This document shows positions 46,903-60,002 of a stretch of DNA of 64,000 nucleotides, piece by piece. The notes below the pieces were generated by a model, which did no database searches, was not told the DNA's origin, and was given only the letters and a program-made list of their open reading frames with translations. Source of the stretch: Agriotes lineatus (Eukaryota > Arthropoda > Insecta > Coleoptera > Elateridae); NCBI GenBank assembly GCA_940337035.1, contig CALNHX010002656.1, positions 107,941 through 171,940 of the forward strand. The letters run 5' to 3'. The translations under genes and the position numbers were made by a program. Each line of letters opens with the position of its first letter. Positions within the stretch are counted from its first letter, which is position 1.

Positions 46903-47090
46903 ATTAATTTATTTAAAAACTCCGAATTCACCGCTGGCAGTGATAAATCCTTATAATTTTGACAAATAAAATCTCTGTAATGCCTTGCCTTTAAGAAATA
47001 ATCCTTGGCTGCGCCTCGCGTTGTTTCTAGGCAAGCAGTTGTTATTTGTCAAAATTATTGCAAATGGTTATTACTGCCATTGATTAATTA
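46903..47090. repeat. Imperfect inverted repeat with CCTCGCG core
   Basis: GGCAGTGATAAATCC-TTATAATTTTGACAAATAA pairs with the inverse at about 47040-47080 (TTATTTGTCAAAATTATTGC, ACTGCC) around a core CTTGGCTGCGCCTCGCGTTG. A hairpin-type MITE. Confidence 0.65.
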
Positions 47091-47539
47091 AAATTGAAAA
47101 TCGTCTGGCTAATAAGACACGATGCAAATATAATCAAGGATAACAAAACACACGTAGCCAAACATCTTAAGGGTTGATGCGGCCCCTCATTTATTTACAT
47201 TTTCTTTGTGGCTCCGTGAGAGGCCATATGGAACACTGATTTAGAGCTTGACGATAACCTGGACTATCAAAAACACTAAAAGGGTAAAAAAGGCTAGAAC
47301 AATAGTAGAGTGCGTTAAAAAACCGCTATCAAGTGGCTTTGCGTCAACCAGTAATTTTTGAAAGTCATGTCGTAACTTATTTTATGAATTGCGTATGCAT
47401 ACAACCCCACCTTGACAACTGACAACTCAAGTGCCCGAGTGCGCTGAATTCTGGGAAGAGCGATGTAATAATTTCCTTATAAACACATAACCTTACTTTG
47501 AGAATTGACAACTCACGTGACTGAACGCGCTGAATTCTT
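47091..47539. other. Spacer with an 80-bp direct duplication
   Basis: About 47401-47475 and 47490-47547 plus 49709-49730 are two copies of a unit containing TTGACAACTCA, GCGCTGAATTCT and GAGCGATGTAATAATT. The second copy was split by the 2.16-kb transposon. No gene seen. Confidence 0.65.
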
Positions 47540-47816
47540 GGTAGAGCTAGAGACCCTAGAAATGAGAGAGTCGCCATTCGCCGTCGCTGGCCTGATTGGT
47601 TGAGGCGAACTTTGTCCCCAAAATTGCGGCGCCAATGGTTTGCCCTCCAATATGGCGTGAATTTTAAACTTATTAGTTACATGTATAAAGGAAATGACAG
47701 TTTATTAGCTATTCTTATATATTTTTATAACTCTTATATCGTAATTATGAAACGAAGTGAATTTTAATATACATATTATCAAATGGCCGAAATTTGGCAG
47801 ACATCCTTTGGTAGAT

Positions 47817-47955
47817 AATAGTATATTACATACCGAGGTGGGAAGTGTTTCATTACTGTCGAGAGATTAAGTAGTTTACCGAGACGCGTAGCGTCGAGGT
47901 TAACTTTAGGTCGAGACAGGAATGAAACTTTTCACCGTGGTATGTATACTATTTT
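47817..47955. repeat. Hairpin repeat inside the 2.16-kb transposon
   Basis: ATAGTATA(TT)ACATACCGAGGTG pairs with CACCGTGGTATGTATACTAT, continuing through AAGTGTTTCATTACTGTCGAG and its inverse, around a core CCGAGACGCGTAGCGTCGAGG. Secondary insertion or part of the transposon. Confidence 0.65.
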
Positions 47956-48832
47956 ACTCACAATTGGTTTTTGTCAGTATTTATTTAATTAAGTAAGTTT
48001 CAAATAATACGTATTTTTATTGCAGTTTAATAAGTCACTTTAACAAAGGAAACTGCGACGCTATTGCTAGGTAACATGACAAGTTCATTGAAAGTGACGT
48101 TTAGTATAGTAAACAATGACTCGTTTTCCTACTGTTTTGAAGGTTAGAAACGTACCTATTATTAACCGATTGTGAGTAAACATGATTGTTTTCATAAATT
48201 GAGACATCGCGCTTGGAAAGTTACATAGACAAAATTCCTATTGACTAAACAAAATTTTATATTCAACAAAAATTTTTTTTGTTAGTAGTGAAATGAAAAT
48301 TTACATTTTGTACAAACAGTTAACAAAAATGGCATATTTTTTAACAAAATCTTTGTTTATTTACCAAGTAAATGTCATTGTTTTAACAAAATATTTTGTG
48401 GAAAGGAGTTTAATTTTTTTAATACACCACAGAAGCTGTTTAACCGTGAACATAGAGTACAGTAGTTGTTATGCACAAACATATGACAACATAATTATTA
48501 ATTCAAAACACTATGCTCTGAATTCTTTTAATAGGCTTCAAGTTGGTTTTTAAAATTATTAACAGAAGAGGTATTAACAACAGGCTGAGGTAGGCAATCT
48601 ATTTATCAACAATTCTATTAGAGAGAACATATTTTCTAGCATTTATTTTAAAGCTGTCTTTACTCAAATGCATTTATATAGATTTTTTTTAAATTTTGAT
48701 GATCTCACCTTTAGCATTTTTCCAAATAGAAAACAAAAACCCAGTAAAATTTAAAACCAATTGGACAACCGTACGACGTGCCTCAATGATCTTGTCTCGA
48801 AGACCTAGAGGGAAATAAAAAAATATGTATTA

Positions 48833-49500
48833 TTACATGTTCATAAATTTATTAAAATCTATAGCAAAGATACGGAATACATTGGTATTAAACAGGGAAA
48901 CAATATAAAGAATCCGTGGCTTCACAATAACTTCAAACAATAACTTGTAAACGATGCATAAAAGCCTCTTTTTACTACTATTTGGATATTTCTTACGGTA
49001 GTCCAATACTAGTAACATAAACTGTTTTTGATCCTCTTTCTTAGTTAAAACGCTGTTAAACTTTTCTATGACCTTTAACACCTACTTCAGCCGAGTCCTT
49101 GACAACGTTAAGGTTTTGAACAGTCAACAATATTTTTTGAAATTCTTCGAGAGAGTCCCAAGTAGGAAGATCACTTTGCACTCTTACAAAATTGTTCATC
49201 ACTTGATAAATGCTGCAAATTGAAAATGTGTTGATCACCAAATCATCATCACGGTGACCGAGCGTTTCTGCAACATTTTCTTCATCACAAATGTTAAACA
49301 ATTTTGACTCACTAACAAGTTTTGGTTCATGTCATTTAACACTCTGTTGTTCCCCTTTAACTTTATATTTGATTGTTCAGTTCTATGTACAATTTTTGTT
49401 TTCCAATTTCAACTGCTTTTCACACTTTTCATTTGCTAAAGTCACTTTCCTCTGTGCCACTTCCAACCTCCTTTTGAACATTTTCATTTTACATTCTTCG
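48833..49500 (-). pseudogene. Remnant ORFs of the 2.16-kb transposon
   Basis: Two overlapping open stretches (49301-49056 and 49081-48833), with an earlier helical segment near 49500-49430 (KMKMFKRRLEVAQRKV), together look like a decayed transposase-length coding region. No RNase-H core triad, THAP, BED finger or hAT dimerisation motif is recognisable, so the superfamily stays open. Confidence 0.35.
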
Positions 49501-49806
49501 GGAGGTGCATTAGCTACAGTTGGAACAAATTCAAATTAACAGCATTTAGTAGTTATTAACACTCACATACTCATATTAATTGAAATCCTCAGATCCTGCA
49601 CAACACAGTTGACACATTCGCCATTTTGAGGAAACCGCTGCCAACATTTCGCTAGGGGAATCTAGTTACTTCCGCTAAATAGCCAGTCTCTCATTTCTAG
49701 GGTCTCTAGGTAGAGCGATGTAATAATTACCGACACGTAGTCGTAAGACAAGATCTAGTTCGTTAACGTTTTTAACTCACGTTATCTAATTAATAGAATA
49801 CCATAA

Positions 49807-50009
49807 CAACATCAAATTCTCCAGAATAAATTACTAAGAATCCCCCTGGTTCATTGCTAGCGACCAACTTATTAAGGAATACATAAAAAGGAACTCTAAG
49901 CAATTTTATGAAAAAATCAGCCTCTGTTCAAGCGCTAAACATTACGAACTAGTACCGAGAAGAATACACGGATGGCTAAAACAAAATCCAGGGCATCTAA
50001 GTCACCAGT
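49807..50009 (+). pseudogene. C-terminal LINE ORF2 fragment
   Basis: The frame reads ESPWFIASDQLIKEYIKRNS then YEKISLCSSAKHYELVPRRI and ends in a stop. This resembles the conserved PWYI-x-N-x-x-L segment at the end of Jockey-type RT proteins. Only the last 65 or so codons survive. Confidence 0.45.
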
Positions 50010-50329
50010 GAGAGCGATCGTAAATACTCTAAGAATACCTACGGTTAAAATGCACTGTATTTTAAATTGAGGATAGTTAAGTTTTAATAACATATTACAC
50101 TATGTTTTGCCGATTATGAACGAAAACTTGCCACCGACTAGCTAGGAACAAGGATCGCAGTTTACTTGCCCTCGAAAAGGTGAAATTTAAATCAAAGAAC
50201 GCCAAGTGGTTCCAACTGTCACGTCTCCTGCTACTTTCTTGAGATAGCGAACCACGAAATGGCTCAAGCGTAGCAAAACGGAAAGGTAACACGAGTGAAA
50301 CCCAAATTTGAAAAGGTTCCTATACTTAC

Positions 50330-53300
50330 TTCTTCCACTGGCGCTACATCCCTCTGTGGTATTTGGCCTTTTCGCTCACCTTTGTCCATTTCTTCCTGTC
50401 TGTAATTGTTATTTTCCAGTTAGTTACACCTATCTCCTGGTTTCTTGTGGTTTCCAGAACGTGAGAATCTTTGGTGCTTTTCCCTCTCCCATTCTGTATA
50501 TGTGACCAAACCAGCTTAATCTTCTTGATTTTATATAATTTGAAATTGTTTCATTGTTTATTAAAGCATGTAATTCATAATTCATCCTGGGTCTCCAATT
50601 TCCGCCCTCGTCTTGGATTGGTCCAAAGATTTTCCTTAACACTTTACGTTCAAAACACTGTAATTTGTTTTGGTCACTATCACTCAGGGTCCAGGTTTCA
50701 CACCCATACACAACAACCGGTCTTATTACACTCCGATATATAACTAACTTGTCCCTTTTACTTAAAAGCCTCGAGTTCAGTAGGATATTATTTGCATACA
50801 TCGCTTTTTTGCCTGCGCCGCTACTTATTCACTTATTTTATTTTGTTGATTTAGGAACGAACCAAGGTATTTAAAAGAATTCACGATTTCATACTTATTG
50901 TTATTAATTTCTAACAAGAGATCAATAAAAAAACCAATTAGGGTAGGCAGCGGTATGTGTTATACGTTTGGCAGTACTGAAGTGTATTGTTAGTCTATGT
51001 CAAATTCGAGATTAGTAGGTTAGGTTTTGTTTGTTGTTTGACACAGACGGACGTAAAACTTAACCTGCAAATCTCGAATTTGACATAGACTGACAATACA
51101 CTTCAGTATTGCCAAACGTATAACACATATCACAGCCTACCCTAATTGGTTTTTTATTGATCTCTTGTTATGTATCGCAGACCCCCTCCAATTTCCTTGT
51201 CATCTCTACACATGATTATTTTTGTTTTTTCGGCGCTTATCATTAGCCCTCTCCTTGCTGCTTCTTCTTGAAATATTTCGACTTTTTCTGTTAAATCTTT
51301 CAGGCTTCTTGACACTAAAGTAATATCGTCTGCGTATATACACATTTGTGTTAGCTTTGTGTTTATCCAACCTGTTACACTGATGCTTCTGATGCATGCT
51401 TCTATTGCCAAGTTGAAGAGGGTGGCTGAGAGTGGGTCTCCCTGTTTAACTCCGTTGCTGACTTCAAAACTATCGGTTTCCTCTGTTGATTACTTTCGCT
51501 TCAGTTCTCGTTAACGTCATTTCTGTCAGGCGAATAAGCTTTTGTGGTATCTCTAGGGATAGGAGATCATTTTTTAATGCTTCTCCGGACAACAAATCGA
51601 ACGCCTGTTTAAAGTCGATGAAGATAATGTAAAGCAGTATGTTATGCTTTCTACATTTTTCTAGAGTTTGTCGCATGATATGTATATTATCTGTTGTTCC
51701 CCTGTTTGGCCGGAAGCCGTATTGTTGCTCACTTAAAATTAATTCAGAGTATAGGGTTAATTTGCTGTTAATTAAGCTTGAGAGTATTTTGTAAGCTATA
51801 TTTAGCAGCGTGATGCCGCGGTAGTTACTGCAAACTGTTTTGTCCCCCTTTTTATGTATAGGGTAAATTACGCCCATCCTCCAGTCATTCGGCATTTCTT
51901 CGACTTCCCATACTTTCAGTATTAGATTATGCAATCTCTCCCATAGGAATGTTCCGCCGTTCTTTATCAACTCTGCTATTATGGCATCACTTCCAGGAGC
52001 TTTAGAGTTTTTCAAGTTTTGTATGATTTTCATTGTTTCTGCAAATGTAGGTGGCTCCAATTCTATTTCTGCTGTTTGCACTTCAAGTTTCTCTACCTTT
52101 TCAGTATTTTGAGGCGTTGCTAATCCTTCAAAGTGCTCTTGCCACCTATCTAGGATTTCCTTCATCTCAGTAACATTTCCTCCTCTCTTATCCTTGAATA
52201 CATTAAGTCTGGGCCTGAATTCTCTTGTTAGTTCTCTCGTAATTTTGTAGAATTTCTTACTGTTATTATTCTTTGCTGCTTCCTTTAGTTTTTGCATTTT
52301 TGTTTTCAAGGCTTGTTTTTTTTTCTTCTACAGAGCTTATTCGATTCTTTCCTTTTCAGTTCATAGGCTATCTTAGACTTTTCCGTCGGGTTATTTAAAT
52401 ATTTTATTCGTAGAGTATTCTTTTCTTGTACTTTTTCTTGGCATTCCATGTCGAACCATTACTCATGTCCCTTTTTACTTATTGGGAGGGTTTCATTTGC
52501 TACATTTATCAATGTTGATTTTATATTATTCCAATCTGCTTCTAAGTTGTTTGTTAGTTGTTTCTCTGTTAAGCGAAGCTTAATTTTTCTTTGGAATTCT
52601 TTTAGTGTTGTTTAGGCTTGAAGCTTTTCGGTATCCCATTTCTTCGTTTTAGTTCCCTTCGCTTTCTTTACGGTTGAGATTCGTTGACGTAGTCTACCTT
52701 TGACCAGGAGGTGATCGGAGTCACAGTTAGATTCACGGTAGCTTCTGATATCCTGTACGTTGGATGCCCAACGCTTTGATACTAGCACCTGGTCAATTTG
52801 GTTCATGTTTTGCGTTCCTGGTACGATCTAGGTTTCTTTGTGTGTCCTTTTATGTTGAAAGAAAGTGCTGCTTATTTTCAAGTTGAATTCGTCTGCTAAT
52901 TGACATAGAATTTTGCCATTTTCATTAGTTTCTGTGTGTAATGAATACTTCCCAGCGACCGTTTTGAAAGCTGCTTCTCCTCCAATTTTTGCATTAAAAT
53001 CCCCCAGCACTACGAGCATATCATGTTTTTGTATTTTTTCACACATGTCTGACAAGTCATCATAAAATTCTTCAATTACTCGCTCGTCCCCGTTTTCAGT
53101 TGGAGCATAAGCGCATATGAATGACATATTACAGAATTTTTCTCTTATTCGCAGTTTGCAAATTCTTTCATTTTTAGGTTCAAAGCCCAGTAGGGCAGTT
53201 CTCGTTTTATTACTTATAAAGAAGCCTGTGCCATATTCTCCTTGTTTGCCAGGCTTTCCGCTATATAGAAAAGTAAACTTATTTTTTCTTAGTTCTCCAT

Positions 53301-54340
53301 AATCCTTCTAGCACACTTCTTGCACTGCTAGAATATCTATATTATAATTTTCTTGTTCGTGGGCTATTTCGTTCATTTTTCCTATTTGCAACATGGTTCT
53401 TACTTTCCATGTTGCAATGGTGAGCTCTGGTGATCTCTTCTTCGCAGCTGAGGTTTTTTTACGGTGATTGCTAGCTACACATTCGCCCAACCTACCGATT
53501 GTAGTGTCTGTTTGCACTAAAGTTTGCTTATACTGTGAGGAGTCCGGGGGCTTCGGGTGGGTCGTCATCATATTTCCGTCTGGCTTATTGTTTAGTTGCT
53601 ATGCTTCTTCGTCCCGCTCATCTTCATCGCTGAACTGGGTTTTATCAGGTTTGCATTGTTTGTCTTTCGACAGTGTTTTGTTTTTCTTATTTTTCGGCTT
53701 TACTTGTTTTTCTGGTGTACCCGTTGAACTACTGCCTTCTTCTCTTCCTCTCTTTTTCGTAGTGTCCTCCATAAGCTCTTGCATTTCCTTTTCCGAGACT
53801 TTTGTGCCTTCTACTATTATTATGTTCTGCTTTAATATTACATGCAATATTACATGGGGTTTTAGGCGTTTCCTTTCTGTTAAAATCTCCACTGTGTAGT
53901 CCTCTTTTATAAATATGTCTAAACCTTTTAAGTTTCCTTTTTTTTAGAATGAGTAGTTTCTTCCTGTAAGTCGTAAGACCGATCAATATTGGGCTTTCCT
54001 CCTTTTGTGGTTGGGTTTTCCTGATAAAATCGATTTCACTCTTAGTGCACTCCACTCCGATATGCGTATTTATTATATTTAGTATAATTGGTTCCAATTC
54101 GAAATGCCCTTTAGCTTTTGTTACTATCCCATATATTATGATGTTTTTCTTTCGGATTTCGCGTTCCATTGCATTACACCTTTTTCTGTTCTGTTCGATT
54201 TTATCTTCCGATTGTATCTGTTTTAAACTTATGGTTTCAAATTTTGCGTTTATATTTGTGCTTACTTTCTGTATTATTTCGTCTGCGAGTTGTTTATTGA
54301 GCTCTGCTACAGCTTCAGCAGCCGTTTTTTCCTCTGCCAT
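50330..54340 (-). pseudogene. RTE-like LINE with ORF1, decayed and split by a MITE
   Basis: Read from 54340: a basic ORF1-like protein (MAEEKTAAEAVAEL, coiled coil, then REIRKKNIIIYGIV), frameshifted near 53890. An APE endonuclease starts at 53430 (LTIATW, MNEIAHE, ILAVQEV) with a TAG at 53308, then YAPTENGDERVIEEFY and VVLGDFNAKIGGE, and decays near 52830. RT spans 52309 to 51470 (GSDAIIAELIKNGG, YRGITLLNIAYKILS, EQQYGFRPNRGTTDNI, FIDFKQAFD) and 51411 to 51154 (catalytic YADDITLV). After the MITE the thumb and C-terminus continue (VYGCETWTL, LSWFGHIYRM). Breaks lie near 53890, 53308, 52825, 52610, 51470 and at the MITE. Confidence 0.8.
50914..51168. mobile_element. 255-bp palindromic MITE with TA target duplication
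   Basis: Ends ACAAGAGATCAATAAAAA and its inverse, flanked by TA (50912-50913, 51169-51170). Arms of about 120 bp include CCAATTAGGGTAGGC and CAGTACTGAAGTGTATTG. Removing the MITE and one TA joins the host LINE in frame, giving a continuous RYIEINNNKYEIVNSF segment. This fixes the element boundaries to the base. Tc1/mariner-type by target. Confidence 0.93.
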
Positions 54341-54394
54341 TTTCTTTATTTTTACGGAGATGCGGTTCCTATAATGATAAATAAAAATGTGCAA

Positions 54395-56190
54395 TTACTG
54401 GCATTACCAACTTTACGAAGACACTTAAATAACTTACAAATATTACAAGCAATGTAAATATTACAGATCATGCACCCAAATGGCTTATCAATAACGTATA
54501 AATGAGGGAGGGAAGCCTAGCGTCCAGTATGCTACCTACTCACAAATCCAGCAAGCAAGTCTACTGAGATGTTCGAAACCCTTTAAACTTTGGAAAGTGT
54601 GCAATGTTGCATGGTTACAGAATTAGCAATCTCGCTGATATAACGGTTGTTTAAATTTAATACTCAAATGTGACTCAGTACCGTTTTTGTTCAACAGCTC
54701 TAACAGCTTGAAAGCTGAAGTCTTTATAGATGCATACAATTTGGCAAAGTACGAGGTGGATCCTCGGTTTAAGCTGGCACGAGAGTCAAGTTTGGAATTT
54801 CACTTAGCTAAACAAGCGACATCGAATGCTTCACCTGGCGAGTTGCTACTGAAGCCCGTAGAGTTTCCTAGCCGGAACGAACGTTTGCCCAAAGCTTGGC
54901 TTATGCCTTGCATGAAAATGTGCGGGGCCGAAACCACTCTAATACAACAGCGTCACTGGATCCGGGACACAGCCTAACAGGACTTCCACCATAACCTTCA
55001 ATGGCACCTCGGTGTAAACCGTGACAATACGAAAAATACGAACGAGGGAGTTACTCCGCGAAAATACAAGAATGCTTACTGGAAATCTGTTTTATAAGAA
55101 ATTGAGATTTAGAGTGAGCACGCAGCACGTGGTATTTTGAGGTTAAAATGATATTCTGGATATGCTGCCATCTAGAATAATAGTATATAATGCGGCGATA
55201 CAAGCCATTTACAGCCCTACAAAACTCAAAACCCTTACATATGATTTCTCGCCCACGAACGCTGTACCGGAAATGCTTTCATAACAGACGATCGAAAGGC
55301 CACGGCGTCTCTTCCCTTCTCCGGTATAACACCGGTTGCAACTGTTGAAGATGGTGCAGTTTCTAATTAAAAAAAAAACAAATAAGCACTTTGTTCATGT
55401 GTGCAGCCTTAGAGTTAGTTGAATGGAAATATGGATTTGTTATCATTTATATAATTTTTTAATGTAACTATTCGGATACCATATTACGCTGCAATTGTAA
55501 TAACTCACGCAAATTTATCTATTGCAGCAGAGAAACAACCACGCGAACCCGACATAAATCTTACGTGAACGGTCTAATAAAAGTGAAAACTTCGGGTAAA
55601 CAGCTTTGTATCCTAACCGGCGGGTGTCTAAATTAAAACGTTACGCTATGCGTAGCTAACTGTCTAACGTCATAAACTTAGTGATTTGCGTAGCGGAGCT
55701 ACTTCAGTATAAGGTACGCAAAGCTCGCATTTTGATGACATTACACCATCTGCAGTCTGCGGGACAGCTGCTAAACCGTTTTGTTAGCAAAAGATGGTAG
55801 TGTAAGAACCGGGGCATACGCAGATCGCAGGCGTGGAATAAAAGATAACACTTTGCCGAGAAAAATTATTGTGCAGGAAAAGGGCAGTAAATTGAAATTT
55901 CAATGCCAGGGATTCGAAGACGAGGCACAATGGATAATAATTTTTCAATAAGACCCTCCACTTGAGCATTCATTCAGTTACTAGCGTTCGGTCATTCGGT
56001 ATTCAACTGTTGGGCAAGTCTTGCATTGTATCGTTTACGACTGTCGGCAATCTCGTGTCTCCAAGTCGTCTAGCTTGGACATTTCAATTCTGTTCATCGA
56101 CATAGCAGTTTCGGAACATCAAAGCGCGTCGTAACTGTTAGCGTTTCAAGTGTTGCAATCGAGCACTATGTATGTGTAAATGTAGTTGCT
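54395..56190. other. Unassigned spacer
   Basis: No repeat boundary seen. A 96-codon ORF at 54687-54977 (plus) has fairly even codon use (YNLAKYEVDPRFKLARES) but no domain I recognise, and is kept here as doubtful. An imperfect inverted pair TAGCGTAACG/GTAGCGGAGC occurs near 55640-55720. Confidence 0.35.
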
Positions 56191-57108
56191 ATATACAGTG
56201 TGGTCCATTAAGTGTGCAACAAATGGGACATTTTTTTATTAGTTGTAAAACCGAAATTTAAATACCGCCAAAAGTTAGTGCATGTTCGATAACCATATCA
56301 GATGCCCTTAGAATGGCTTCAAGTCAAACAATATACATGGCAGGACAAAAAATATGTAATTCGTTCAAGAATAAAGTTACCTTATTTCAAAAAATATAGC
56401 AAAATTTTATTGAGAAAAGTTGTTTAGAATCAAAAGTTATGCTCAAATACAAAGTCACGGCTTCCTATTCGAATTTTGTTTCTTTTTTTGTAAAATTTTG
56501 TATTATCCCCGTATGATACATATTTTTATTATTCTGATTTTATTAAGAGTTTTTCATATGTAAATTATTATTAGTAAAGCATTTGCCTTGTTAAAAAGAA
56601 TATTTGCGAAATTCTAAAGTTCTGTTAAATATCGTTGCAACAAACATGAAGTGGACGCTTACCTAAAAAAATATAAATCCAAGTAAATTTTACAAATACG
56701 CTTCAAGTTGCTAAAAGTTATTTAAAAGGGATGTGGTGTGGCTACTTTAAATACATATAAAATCAAAATAATAAAAATATGTATCATACGGGGGTAATAC
56801 AAAAATTTCCAAAAAAGAATCAAAATTCGAATAGGAGGCCGTGACTTTGTATATGAGCATAGCTTTTAATTCTAAACAACTTTTCTCAATAAAATTTTCC
56901 TATATTTTTTTAAATAAGGTAACTTTGTTCTTGAACGAATTTCATATTTTTTGTCCTGCCCTGTATATTGTTTGACTTGAAGCCATTCTAAGGGCATCTG
57001 ATATGGTTATCGCACATGCACTAACTTTTGGCAATATTTAAATTTCGATTGTACAACTAATAAAAAAATTTCCCATTTGTTGCACACTTAATGGACCACA
57101 CTGTATAT
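56191..57108. mobile_element. Fold-back element with arms of about 360 bp
   Basis: ATATACAGTGTGGTCCATTA at 56191 pairs with TAATGGACCACACTGTATAT ending 57108, and pairing continues with few mismatches through 56555 and back from 56760. The loop of about 200 bp is A/T-rich. The ACAGTGTGGTCC end and TA flanks suggest a mariner/Tc1-type MITE. No coding capacity. Confidence 0.85.
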
Positions 57109-60002
57109 GTATACCTCCCGATTCATAGAAAAGTCCCCAGTTTATCACGTTTTATTATTAATGTTAGGCCCAATAAAGTCTATATATCCTTCAATGGCAT
57201 TCTGAAAGCTATACTTTCGCATTATAGGCGTCTCAATATCGTTCAACTGTTTTTAAGAGCGATGTATAACTTTTGTTTATTTAAATGGAACACACTGTAT
57301 GTATTTGTAATTTTTGGTAGATTATTAACTTACCTTTCTAATGATACCATATAAGTACACTTTTGATACGTGGATTAACGAATTTTAGTACTACCCCTTC
57401 TAAGCCATATACCAACTTCTTTCAAGGTCATCTAATACAGCATACAAAATCTCATAGATATATTAAATTATAGCAAACTTCCTTTCTATGATATGGAGAT
57501 AGACATCATTTTAGTTCATATTTGTATTTAATCATGGTTACTAGATCTTAAAATCGTTGGGATGTAACAGAAATGAAGGTTCTGACAAGGGAATAAGTTT
57601 CTTGGATATACTTAAAAATATATAGTAAAAATCTAAATTTTATGTCAAAAAACAGGCATATTAAATATTTTGATTTATTTGATTAAGTACTACATCACGC
57701 TAGGCAGAGTTATAGACACCCCCAAACACCATCAACTTAGATTTGTTGGAGATAATAATTAGATCATGCTTTAAGGAGCAGTAATGAAAACATTAAGCTT
57801 ACTATTTTTTGCATTTGCCGTCTTTAAATTCCATGTATCGGAAGATAGGTATAGCTCTGTAATATAAGCATATTGGTAATAAATATTAAAAGACGTAATT
57901 GTCTTGGAATGAACAATGAATAATAAAGGGTAGAAAAACAATATTGACCCTTCTAGAAAAGCACAAGAAATTTTACCATTAATGGAAAAGTTATCATCGT
58001 ACTAACACATTGCAATCGTGAGTTGAGTAATCTTACTAGTTTGCGCTATACCAACACTTAGTAAATGTTTAATAGCAGATAGCATTACTAGAATATAGGA
58101 ACAAAATATTTCATAAATCTTGATTTAGCCTGTTTAAATTCAAGATATTCTTCGTATTTATGCACGAGAACATGAAGTAAGGTATTTGTTTAAACGATTA
58201 GAATCTGAAGTAAAATTACTCACAAAGGGAAAACATGTCTAAAAAGCCATCTAACGCATACACGATGTGTTTTATTTGTTCTTGCTGAGAGAGATAAGAT
58301 ATTGAGCGAGCAGTGTGCCACTGACAAAATATCATATAAAACAGTATTATGCAAAAGCAGGGTCTTTTTTGGCTTTGTAAGAAGTTCGAAGTTTCCATTC
58401 CGATTTTAATGTTAGATAGGTGAAAGCAGCTATTGCTATTGGTTGCTTAGAAGAATAGGTACGTAAAAGGTAAAATAATTTTGCCCTACTACCAAAACCT
58501 TGACAATCTACAAATGTAAATACGAACAAAGGATGCTTTATTCCATCACATTTGAAAAATCGTCGGCTTTAATCGAATGAACCAACTGAAAGCCTTACGG
58601 CTGAGCTGTTTAATAAAAGTGAAAAATTGTATCTTCAACTAAATGTTTTGTTTGGCTATTATTCTAGTTCAAATACTATTACTTTGGTTAGTCTTTTAAT
58701 TTTAAGATTTTTGTCGCTGTCGGAATTCAATTTATCACTGAAAGTTATCATAAACAAGTGAACACGTACATGGAAAAGGCTTGTACTCTTTCAAATGCCG
58801 GTTTCATTTTAGCTACGAGGAATTTATGGACACCATTAAGAACGAAGATGAGGGAGTGGAACTGTTTCTCATAAAATAATCGATTTTAATAAATGTTTTC
58901 AAAAAAATAACAATGAGGGTTTTATTGAATTTTATCTGATACACCTTGAAGCGCTAGAGACTTTTAAAACATTTCGTAGCATTATTGAGAATATTTAGTT
59001 ATTTAGCGTATGCTTCGTGTCTGTGACCCAAAAGTTTAACATTTTCTGATAACTTGGGATTATTATATCAATGTGAAGAATATTAGTGTTTAGCCTCGCA
59101 ATACCAACCGCGGGGCATTTTGTGTGCAGCAGTTATTTTTTCATACTTATGGTGTAATTCTCTGTACGAAAATTTCGACTTCTTAAAATTTTTGTATGCA
59201 AACAACTAACTAGATGAACACGAGCTTATATTAGAATAAATATTGCAAAATTAATTTTTATTTCAATTAATATGGGCGCTTATACTGTCGTTTATACTGT
59301 AGCCGGAACGGGCTATTTTAATTTATTTTAGAAGGTTAATTAGATTGATATAAATTGCCAGGCTGATACTGGCTCCAGGCAGCTCAGATTGCCAAAGGTA
59401 TCATTTTTACACTCAAGTTTTATAACCCAGTAAAGCTCTCAAAATAACTTTTCAAGCGTTAACTATTGTTAACTAATAATACATTGAATTATATTAAATT
59501 CCTAAGACAAACTTAAATGTAATAATGTTTATAATAAATAAATCTGGTATTCTTCGGTGTAGCTGGTGGTCGGTTGTCTCAAGGCGGCGTTAGTGACTTT
59601 TGGAACGCCCTCGGTGCATAGTCGGTCTCGTGTCCCGTGCTTCCATTTGAACTATTAACATAAAATTGAGAGGTTAATGGTTGCCGTGAGCACGGCGGCA
59701 GTTCACGAATAAAATTCGATTTATTAACTTCCAAGCGTGTGAAATGAAGACATAGATGCAGACATTTTTCCAAGGCACCATTAACCCTTAGAGATGTTTA
59801 CCGAGACAATAGGAATAAGGTAAGCTGGCTTGTGATCGACTAAAGCACAGAGACGTTCGCAGGAACAACAGAGATACAGCAATGTGACCTGGAAAAAGTT
59901 TGAAGGCCGAGAAAATATTGTTGCAAGTGTTCGAAAAATCCGACCATAACCATTCGATGGAGTTCGGTGACTAGTAAACCATGAAGGCGAGACCGGCCAA
60001 TA
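57109..60002. other. Unassigned A/T-rich spacer
   Basis: Nothing recognisable. ORFs at 57091-57354, 58216-58529 and 59579-60040 overlap one another or lack motifs. Confidence 0.35.

Larger units (their letters stand above)
47548..49708. mobile_element. 2.16-kb DNA transposon with 8-bp target duplication
   Basis: Terminal inverted repeats begin TAGAGACCCTAGAAATGAGA and match for 22 bp exactly and about 28 of 31 overall. The 8-bp duplication GGTAGAGC lies at 47540-47547 and 49709-49716, confirmed by the undisturbed paralogous target at about 47452-47470 (GAAGAGCGATGTAATAATT). An 8-bp duplication points to the hAT or P superfamily. Interior holds only short minus-strand ORFs, so it is non-autonomous or decayed. 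Confidence 0.85.

Noticed and set aside
57109..60002. Possible small host genes among ORFs at 57091-60040
   Set aside because: Short, overlapping, no splice-compatible neighbours, no recognisable motifs.
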